A stretch of DNA of 64,000 nucleotides from contig CAUJGJ010000311.1 of assembly GCA_963170055.1 (NCBI GenBank), forward strand, positions 26,001-90,000, in the 5' to 3' direction. A program made the position numbers and the translations under genes. Position 1 is the first letter of the stretch; every line of letters begins with the position of its first letter. The notes under the pieces are model-generated. The model was not told the DNA's origin. It searched no databases and saw only the letters and a list, made by a program, of their open reading frames with translations. This DNA comes from Halisarca cf. caerulea (Eukaryota; Porifera; Demospongiae; Chondrillida; Halisarcidae). Shown here piece by piece: positions 55,210 through 62,146 of the stretch.

Positions 55210-58200
55210 ACACACATGAAGTTTCTTAACTTCTGTAGGCGTATTTGTGAAATTTTGGATATGCTGGTGCTAATACCATTATTGGGCACTTGCACCGTGC
55301 ACTATCCAAGTTTACACACATGACCTTTCTGAAGTGCTGTGAGCGCATTTGTGTAGTGTTGGATATTCTGGTGCTAATACCAATATTTGGCACTAGCACC
55401 ACGCACATTTCCAGTGGACACAAATGAAGTTTCTGAAGTGCTGTGGGCGTATTTGTGTAATGTTGGATATGCTGGTGCTAATACCAATATTTGGTACTAA
55501 AACCACGCACATTCCCAGTGGACACTTATGAAGTTACTGAAGTGCTGTGGGCGTATGTGTGCAGTGTTGGATATGTTGGTTCTAATACCATTATTTTGAA
55601 CTAGCAACACGTACATTCCCAGTTGATACACATGAAATTTCATAAGTATTGTGGGTGTATTTGTGCAGTATTGGATATGCTTGTGCTAATACCAATATTT
55701 AGCACTACCACCACCCACATTCCCAGTGGACACCCATCAAGTTTTTGAATTGCTGTGAGTGCATTTGTGTAGTGTTGGATATGCTGGTGCTAATACCAAT
55801 GTTTAGCACTAGCACCATGCACATTCCAAGTGGACACACATGAAGTTTCTGAACTGCTGTGAGCGTATTTGTGTAGTGTTGGATATGCTGGTACTAAGAC
55901 CAATATTTGGTACTAAAACCACGCACATTCCCAGTGGACACACATGAAGTTACTGAAGTGCTGTGGGCGTATCTGTGCAGTGTTGGATATGTTAGTGCTA
56001 ATACCAATATTTGGAACTAGCAACACGCACATTCCCAGTTGACACACATGAAATTTCATAAGTACTGTGGGTGTATTTGTGCAGTATTGGATATGCTTGT
56101 GCTAATACCAATATTTGGCACTAGCACCACCCACATTCCCAGTGGACACCCATCAAGTTTTTGAATTGCTGTGGGTGCATTTGTGTAGTGTTGGATATGC
56201 TGGTGCTAGTACCAATGTTTAGCACGAGCACCATGCACATTCCAAGTGGACACACATTAAGTTTCTGAACTGCTGTGAGCGTATTTGTGTAGTGTTGGAT
56301 ATGCTGGTGCTAAGACCAATATTTGGCACTAGCACCACGCACATTCGAAGTGGACACACATGAAGTTTCTGAAGTGCTGTGGGCGTATTTGTGCAGTGTT
56401 GGATATGTTGGTGTTAATGCCAATATTTGGAACTAGCACCACGCACATTCCCAGTGGACACACATGAAGTTTCTGAAGATCTGTGGGCATATTTGTGTGG
56501 TGTTTGATATACTGGTGCTAATACCAGTATTATGCACTTGCACCACACACATTCCCAGTAGTCACACATGAAAATTCATAAGTACTGTGGGTGTATTTGT
56601 GTAGTGTTGGATATGCTGGTGCTAATACCAATATTTAGCACTAGCACCACGCACATTCCCAGTGGACACACATGAAGTTTATAAAGTGCTGTGGGTGTAT
56701 TTGTGTAGTGTTGGATATGCTGGTGATAATACCAATATTTGGTACTAGCACCACGCATATTCAAAGTGGACACACTTGAAATTGCTGAAGTGCTGTGGTC
56801 GTATTTGTGTAGTGTTGGATATGCTGGTGCTAATACCAATATTTGGAACTAACACCACCCATATTCCCAGTGGACACACATGAAGTGTATGAAGTGCTGC
56901 GGGCGTATGTGTGTAGTGTTGGATATGCTGGTGCTAATACCAATGTTAAGCACTAGCACCACGCACATTCCCAGTGGACGGACATTAAGTTTCTAAGAAG
57001 ATCTGTGGGTGTATTTGTGTAGTGTTGGATACACTGGTGCTAACACAAAAATTTTGCAATAGCAACACCAACATTCCCATTGGACACAGATGAAGTTTAA
57101 AAAGTGTAGTGGGTGTATTTATGTAGTGTTGGAAATGCTTGTGCTAATACAAATATTTGGCACTAGCACCACGCACATTCCCAGTGGATATACATGAAGT
57201 TACTGAAGTGCTGTGGGCGTATTTGTGTTGTGTTGAATATGCTGGATCTAATACCAACGTTTGGCACGAGCACCACGCAAATTCCCAGTTTACACACATT
57301 AAGTTTCTTAAGTTCTGTGGGCGTATTTGTACAGTGTTGGATATGCTGGTGCTAATGCCTTTATTTGGAACTAGCACCACGCACATTCCCAATGGACACA
57401 CATGAAGTTTCTGAAGATCTGTGGGCGTATTTGTGTAGTGTTTGATATACTGGTGCTAATACCAGTATTATGCACTAGCACCACACACATTCCTAGTAGT
57501 CACACATGAAAATTCATAAGTACTGTGGGTGTATTTTTGTAGTGTTGGATATGCTGGTGCTAATACCAATGTTTGGCACTAGCACCACCCAAATTCCCAT
57601 TGGACATACATGGAGTTTCTTAAGATCTGTGGGCGTATTTGTGTAGTGTTGGATATGCTGGTGCTGATAACAATATTTAACACTAGCACCATGCACATTC
57701 CCAGTGGACACACATGAAGTTTCTGAAGTACTGTGGGCGTATTTGTGTTGTGTTGGATATGCTGGTGCTAATACCAATATTTGGCACTAGCCCCATACAC
57801 ATTCCCAGTTGACACATATTAAGTTTCCGAAGTGCAGTGGGCGTATTTGTGTGGTGTTGGTTATGGTTGTGCTAATATCAATATTTGGCCCTAGCACCAC
57901 GCGCATTCCCAATTGACACACATGAAGTTTCTGAAGTGCTGTGAGCGAATTTGTGTAGTGTTAGATATGCTGGTGCTAATACCAATATTTGGTACTAGCA
58001 CCACGCACATTTCTTGAAGACACGCATGAAATTTCATAAGTACTGTGGGTGTATTCGTGTAGTGTTGGATATGCTAGTGCTAAGACCAATATTTGGCTCT
58101 AGCACCATGCACATTCCTTGTGGACACACATGAAGTTTCTTAAGTGCTGTGAGCATATTTGTGTAGTGTTGGATATGCCCTTGCTAATGCCAATATTTGG

Positions 58201-58334
58201 CACTAGCACCACGCACATTCCAAGTGGACACACATGAAGTTTCTTAAGATCTTAGGGCGTATTTTTATTGTGTTGGATATGCTGGTGCTAATACCAAATT
58301 TTTGTACTAGCACCAAGCACATTCGCACTGGACA
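55210..58334 (+). repeat. Diverged telomere-proximal edge of the satellite array
   Basis: About 30 monomers that differ strongly from each other and from the main array, with small indels, ending at GCACTGGAC near 58,334. Relics of older HORs remain. A 416-bp (4-monomer) duplication is marked by GGTACTAAAACC at 55,493 and 55,909. A 938-bp (9-monomer) duplication is marked by GAAGATCTGTGGG at 56,475 and 57,413. Two patches look like recent HOR monomers: about 56,840-56,930 (GAACTAACACC, GTGTATGAAG) and about 57,788-57,930 (CCATACAC, TTAAGTTTCCGAAG). Confidence 0.85.
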
Positions 58335-58351
58335 ATTTCCGACACCTGGAG

Positions 58352-59370
58352 AATGTTTCCCGCAACCAAAGGAACTCTTCCTGTTGTCAATTTTCAATTT
58401 CCCACGCCACCACATGGATTCCTGCATGAAAGGGAACACTGCCTGAGGTAAAAATTTTAATTTCCCACGCCACCAGATTGCTCCCCACATCAAATGGAAC
58501 ACTTCCTTGGTGAAAATTTGATTTTCCCATTACTCCACATGGCTTACCACATCAAAGAGAACACTTCCTTGTTGAAAATTTCAAATTTCCACGACTCTAG
58601 ATGGCTTCCCGCTTCAAAGGGAACACTTCTTTAAATGAAAATTTCAATTTACCACGCCTCCAGATGGCTTCCCGCATCAAAAGGAACACTTCCTGTGGTG
58701 AAAATTTCTTTTTCAAAGTACAGCTCGTTGCCATACAAGTACAGCTCATTACTATAAAGGTACAGCTGATTGCTATACCGGTACAGCGCATTGCTATACC
58801 GGTACAGCGCATTGACATAAAGGTACAGCTCATTGCCATACCAGTACAGCTCATTGCCAAACCAGTACAGATCGTTGCCATACCAGTACAGCTCATTGCT
58901 ATACCGGTACAACTATATGACTCTAAAAATGAATACTTCCTGTGGTTAAGTTTCCATTTCAAACGCCAAACATGGCTTTCAGCGTCAAAGGGAAAACTTC
59001 CCGTGGAAAAAATAACAATTTCCCACGACTCCACATGGTTGAATGCATCAAAGGGAACACTTCCTGTGTTGAAAATTTTAAATAACTTAAAACTCCACAT
59101 GGCTTCTCACATCAAAGGGAATACTTCCTGTTGTGAAAATTGAAATTTTTACCGAAAATATGGCAAATAGCATTAAAGGGAACACTTCTTGGGGTGAAAA
59201 TTCAAATTCCCACGCCACCACATTACTCTCAGGATCAAAAGGAAAACTACCCTAGCCATGAAAATTTCCATTTCCCACAACAACACATGGGGACCCGCAT
59301 TAAAAAAAACTATCTGTAATGAAAATTTAAATTTCACACTAAACAGTTTCAAGATTTCAGGCTTCCCCCA
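58352..59370 (+). repeat. Degenerate 62-63 bp minisatellite, left part
   Basis: Units start with ATGGCTTCCCGCATCAAAGG or variants, continue GAACACTTCCTGTGGTGAAA, then a stretch of A and T, and end CCCACGCCACCAC. Starts are seen near 58,352, 58,414, 58,477, 58,539, 58,601, 58,664, 58,972, 59,035, 59,099, 59,160, 59,222 and 59,286, mostly 61-64 bp apart. Copies are clearly diverged, so this is an old array. GTGGTG and CACCAC inside a unit can pair. Because many units are 63 bp, frames stay open on both strands (about 58,601-59,143 plus, 58,597-59,100 minus), but nothing suggests they are coding. Confidence 0.88.
58721..58914 (+). repeat. 21-bp tandem repeat, about 9 copies
   Basis: Nine imperfect 21-bp units of the form CAGCTCATTGCCATACCAGT plus A, followed by a short partial copy. 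Variable positions fall into subtypes: CCATACCAG, CTATACCGG and CATAAAGG. The block sits inside one unit of the 62-63 bp minisatellite, after TTTTTCAAAGTA, and minisatellite sequence resumes with GAATACTTCCTGTGG. It is therefore a secondary expansion nested in the older repeat. Confidence 0.9.
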
Positions 59371-59374
59371 TTAA
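59371..59374 (+). other. TTAA target-site duplication, left copy
   Basis: TTAA lies immediately outside the left terminal inverted repeat and matches the copy at 60,340-60,343. Removing one TTAA and the intervening element rejoins a minisatellite unit, GGCTTCCCCCA-TTAA-AAGGGAACAC. That resembles the intact unit near 59,160, which has CATTAAAGGGAACACTTC. Confidence 0.85.
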
Positions 59375-60339
59375 CCCTTAAACATTCCTATTCCCATTTT
59401 GAAATTTTGCGCAAACGTTCCAAAGCCACTTGAGTGGCTTTTGCGGTGTGAAAATAGGTAAATTTGGCCAACGGTTTTCTGCTGTTCTGTTGACTTGTAG
59501 GAAACTTCTAGCTTGTCCCGAATGTAGTTTGTAGCTAGTGAGATATTCGTACAAGTCTTGGAGTTCCATTTTCTACGCAAAACTTTGTACTGGCCTCCAA
59601 ACCTGTAAGTACAACGTACCTAAATTTGTAAACTTGTATATACATACGTTATCAATCGGCTGGTACACATTTCGTTACAAAATTCAACGCAACTACACAT
59701 TTAACACTGAAAATACATTGACAGAAACAAAAACGAAAAGTTGCAGCTAAAAGTCAAGGCATTGGTGAATGCGTCTCTTCTACTTCCCAGTCGACTGTCT
59801 AATCAACTTGCATACTGTGACGCGTAAATCTCTTCAGTGCTTCAAGACGACATTGAAAGAGCACACTGAAGCTGGCAAAGGAGATTATGTCCCAGTACAA
59901 ATGCAAGAAACGTAAAGGACAAATTTCCTCGGATGGCCCACCATCTGGACGATTCTACGAACGTCAAATTCCCCTGTAAAGCTTCCAAAACGATGGTATG
60001 TCTTGTCTGAAGCTCAAAGAACGAGCGTGTGAGAATATCCTTTACCTGCAAGGAGGTAATCTCCACAATCTGGCGCTTCACTGCCCTTCTCCATACTTTG
60101 CCGTAAAGAACAATCCGTATACTAGACTATAACTTCGCATAACTGCATATTCTAAGTAATCTTTACATAGAATGTTTCAGCTATAGTACAGAACGCATTA
60201 CTACCAAACTATAAGAAAATGTGCCAATCAATAGTAGAAACTAAGCCTAAACTTTATATATAAAAAATCAACGAAGAAAATTGGAACTTTTGTAGTTTAT
60301 GTGTGCGAGCCACTTAAGTGGCTTTGGAATGTTTAACGG
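59375..60339. mobile_element. Non-autonomous piggyBac-like DNA transposon
   Basis: A 965-bp element ends in 14-bp terminal inverted repeats: CCCTTAAACATTCC on the left (59,375-59,388) and, read inward from the right, CCGTTAAACATTCC (60,326-60,339), one mismatch. It is flanked by TTAA. TTAA duplications and CCC-starting ends are typical of the piggyBac superfamily. A second, internal inverted pair is AAAGCCACTTGAGTGGC (59,422-59,438) and AAAGCCACTTAAGTGGC on the minus strand (60,309-60,325), each palindromic itself. The internal repeat is 33 bp from the terminal repeat on the left and directly adjacent on the right. No transposase is visible: the longest frame is 79 codons (59,842-60,081, minus) and I do not recognise it. 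The interior is AT-rich. The element is a MITE-like or internally deleted copy that would need a transposase from elsewhere. Confidence 0.82.
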
Positions 60340-60343
60340 TTAA
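60340..60343 (+). other. TTAA target-site duplication, right copy
   Basis: The second TTAA directly abuts the right terminal inverted repeat. The minisatellite unit resumes at once with AAGGGAACAC. Confidence 0.85.
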
Positions 60344-60641
60344 AAGGGAACACATCATGAGATGAAAATTGCCATTTCCCATGAAATTACATGGCTTCCT
60401 GCACAAAAAGGAACACTTCCTGTTGTAAAAATAAATTATAACGCTTCAAGATGGCTTCTCACATCAAAGGGATTACTTCTTGGTATGAAAGTTTCAATTT
60501 AACATGCCTGCACATGGACTCCTGCATCAACGGGTAAACTTCTCGTGAAAATTTTAACTTCCAACATCTCCACATGGTGTCTTACATCAAAGGGAACACT
60601 TCATGTGGTGAATATTTCAATTTTCCACGCCACCACACGTC
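60344..60641 (+). repeat. Degenerate 62-63 bp minisatellite, right part
   Basis: The same family as 58,352-59,370 continues after the transposon. Unit starts lie near 60,391 (ATGGCTTCCTGC), 60,451, 60,513 and 60,573, 60-62 bp apart, and it breaks off at CCACGCCACCACACGTC where the telomeric block begins. A partial unit (TTTCAGGCTTTCCCCCAAAG) follows the telomeric block at 61,310, so the block sits inside this minisatellite. Confidence 0.85.
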
Positions 60642-61162
60642 CCCTAACGGTAACCCTAACGGTAACCCTAACGGTAACCCTAACGGTAACCCTAACGGTA
60701 ACCCTAACGGTAACCCTAACGGTAACCCTAACGGTAACCCTAACGGTAACCCTAACGGTAACCCTAACGGTAACCCTAACGGTAACCCTAACGGTAACCC
60801 TAACGGTAACCCTAACGGTAACCCTAACGGTAACCCTAACGGTAACCCTAACGGTAACCCTAACGGTAACCCTAACGGTAACCCTAACGGTAACCCTAAC
60901 GGTAACCCTAACGGTAACCCTAACGGTAACCCTAACGGTAACCCTAACGGTAACCCTAACGGTAACCCTAACGGTAACCCTAACGGTAACCCTAACGGTA
61001 ACCCTAACGGTAACCCTAACGGTAACCCTAACGGTAACCCTAACGGTAACCCTAACGGTAACCCTAACGGTAACCCTAACGGTAACCCTAACGGTAACCC
61101 TAACGGTAACCCTAACGGTAACCCTAACGGTAACCCTAACGGTAACCCTAACGGTAACCCTA
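60642..61162 (-). repeat. Interstitial telomeric block: 12-mer CCCTAACGGTAA x43
   Basis: Forty-three perfect 12-bp units from 60,642 to 61,157, then CCCTA up to the inversion point. On the minus strand each unit is one canonical TTAGGG plus one TTACCG, so normal and variant hexamers alternate strictly. GGTAACC, a 7-bp palindrome around a central base, recurs every 12 bp. No unit has a mismatch, in contrast to the decayed minisatellite around it, which points to recent amplification. Long frames through it encode only dipeptide- or tetrapeptide-like repeats and are not genes. Confidence 0.95.
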
Positions 61163-61167
61163 GGGTT
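61156..61167. other. Inverted junction of the interstitial telomeric block
   Basis: The perfect palindrome AACCCTAGGGTT marks the switch from C-rich-strand repeat on the left to G-rich-strand repeat on the right. Both G-rich strands point away from the junction. That is the opposite of the TTAGGG-to-CCCTAA order of a telomere-to-telomere end fusion. Confidence 0.9.
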
Positions 61168-61311
61168 AGGGTTAGGGTTAGGGTTAGGGTTAGGGTTAGG
61201 GTTAGGGTTAGGGTTAGGGTTAGGGTTAGGGTTAGGGTTAGGGTTAGGGTTAGGGTTAGGGTTAGGGTTAGGGTTAGGGTTAGGGTTAGGGTTAGGGTTA
61301 GGGTTAGGGTT
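61163..61311 (+). repeat. Interstitial TTAGGG array, about 25 copies
   Basis: About 149 bp of perfect TTAGGG in the same orientation as the terminal telomere, ending GGGTTTCAGGC. It contains no TTACCG variant, unlike the left half. It is separated from the terminal telomere by about 835 bp of ordinary sequence. Confidence 0.95.
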
Positions 61312-61875
61312 TCAGGCTTTCCCCCAAAGGCTTTAGGGTACAATATTGGTATCATTCGATAGCTCTTTAAAAATGATTACTTCTGACCTAATGTATGGGG
61401 GGTAAACCCTAATTAATTTTCGAGAAAATGGCGTTTGAAAGAAAAAATTGAAGAAAAAAGTTATTATTTCCGAATTTTTTTAATTGTATGTTAATAAACA
61501 TTGAATATCGTTAAGAATGACGTATATATTGTTTGCATATTATACACAGTAGAGGAGATACATAAATCCTCACTTTTACTGGACCACTGCTAATTAATAT
61601 AGCAATTATGCAATTCCGACATGTGGATACGATAGACCATGCGAGGATATTGCGACATACCTGTTTTTGACCTAACAAATTACTTGTGGGTGGAGTTACG
61701 GCTTCGTTCTTATAGTATGTGAATATACGTATAATACGTTTTTGCGAATATTGCGACATACATAGGTGCGATTGCTCAATACTGTTTACGAACAGGTTTG
61801 TCATGCATCAAACATGCGAAAACAATATTTTAATTTCAAAGAAATTTTTAGGAAAAGTTTAAGTATATTAGGGTT

Positions 61876-62145
61876 AAGGTCAAAGATTGTAAAGGTCATT
61901 TAAATCAATTTACTATGCTTTACTAAGGTCAATAGGCATGTCAAAGGTCAATCTTATTATATTGGGTGTATTTTTATTATTGAAGGTCAAAGGTCATTTT
62001 AAAGGTCACTTTTTTAAAGGTCATTTTTGGACTTTTTGTAAGAATCTAAGAACATTTTTTCCAAAAATTAGGGTTAGGGTTACGAAAATTTCTACAAGTA
62101 TTTCAGTTCAAATTTTTTTTAGCTTATTTTAATAAGGGAAGGTCA
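61876..62145 (+). promoter_or_regulatory. Cluster of nine AAGGTCA motifs
   Basis: AAGGTCA occurs at 61,876, 61,892, 61,925, 61,944, 61,983, 61,990, 62,002, 62,017 and 62,139, all on the plus strand. The copies at 61,984 and 61,991 form AGGTCA-A-AGGTCA, a perfect DR1 arrangement. AGGTCA is the known nuclear-receptor half-site. The spacing is otherwise irregular, so this could be a degenerate local repeat rather than a regulatory element. Confidence 0.45.
62068..62082 (+). repeat. Short TTAGGG stretch (2.5 repeats)
   Basis: TTAGGGTTAGGGTTA lies about 65 bp inside the terminal array, in the same orientation. It may be a remnant of an earlier telomere boundary or a seed for telomere addition. 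Confidence 0.7.
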
Positions 62146-62146
62146 A

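Larger units (their letters stand above)
1..58334 (+). repeat. Subtelomeric satellite array, ~104 bp monomer
   Basis: Head-to-tail array of about 560 monomers in one orientation, beginning before the window. The commonest monomer is 104 bp (for example 103-206). It opens with ACACATGACCTTTCTGAAGT, carries GGGCGTATTTGTGTAGTGTT in the first half, CCAATATTTGGCACTAGCAC in the middle, and ends CATTCCCAGTGGAC. Two main classes are interspersed: one with CTGAAGTGCTG and one with TTAACTACTG, usually paired with GTAATG instead of GTAGTG. A 102-bp form lacks the AT of ACACATG (ACACGAAG), and a 105-bp form has one extra base (AAGTATTCTTAAC). The plus strand is G/T-rich in the first half of the monomer and C/A-rich in the second. 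I do not recognise the family. Its position next to minisatellite and telomere makes it subtelomeric here, but a centromeric role elsewhere cannot be excluded. Confidence 0.97.
61312..62146. other. AT-rich, apparently unique subtelomeric segment
   Basis: About 835 bp without a recognisable gene. It starts with a partial minisatellite unit, then has purine runs (near 61,437-61,461) and AT-rich DNA. The 14-mer ATATTGCGACATAC occurs twice (61,647-61,660 and 61,748-61,761). A 97-codon minus-strand frame (61,511-61,804) has no feature I recognise and is probably chance. The last 280 bp carry the AAGGTCA cluster and a short telomeric stretch. It is the closest non-telomeric DNA to the chromosome end. 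Confidence 0.7.

Noticed and set aside
1..58334. CRISPR-like array
   Set aside because: There is no repeat-spacer alternation. The whole 104 bp is repeated, and the chromosome is clearly eukaryotic.
1..58334. Hammerhead ribozyme in the satellite monomer, as known for some animal satellites
   Set aside because: I looked for the conserved CTGANGA core and the paired GAAA on both strands of the consensus. CTGAAGT does not fit and no partner is present.
1..58334. CENP-B box in the monomer
   Set aside because: No TTCG...CGGG arrangement is visible on either strand of the consensus, so a centromeric identity is not supported by this motif.
58597..59143. Frames of 180 codons (plus) and 167 codons (minus) over the minisatellite
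   Set aside because: The 63-bp and 21-bp units keep frames open on both strands. The predicted proteins simply repeat the DNA units and neither strand is favoured.
59842..60081. 79-codon minus-strand frame inside the piggyBac-like element
   Set aside because: Too short, no piggyBac transposase motif recognised, and no continuation in neighbouring frames. A decayed fragment is possible but cannot be supported.
60642..61311. Scar of a telomere-to-telomere chromosome fusion
   Set aside because: A fusion gives TTAGGG repeats followed by CCCTAA repeats. The order here is the reverse, and the block lies within a minisatellite about 0.8 kb from a live telomere.
60545..61362. Three long overlapping frames of about 260 codons across the interstitial telomeric block
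   Set aside because: They translate the 12-mer and 6-mer repeats into simple peptides in three frames on both strands. The length comes only from a repeat period divisible by three.
61647..61761. Two copies of ATATTGCGACATAC, 101 bp apart, as ends of an inserted element
   Set aside because: The flanks do not resemble each other and there are no terminal inverted repeats. Probably a local duplication or chance.
61511..61804. 97-codon minus-strand frame next to the telomere
   Set aside because: AT-rich region, no recognisable domain or gene context. This length is plausible by chance.
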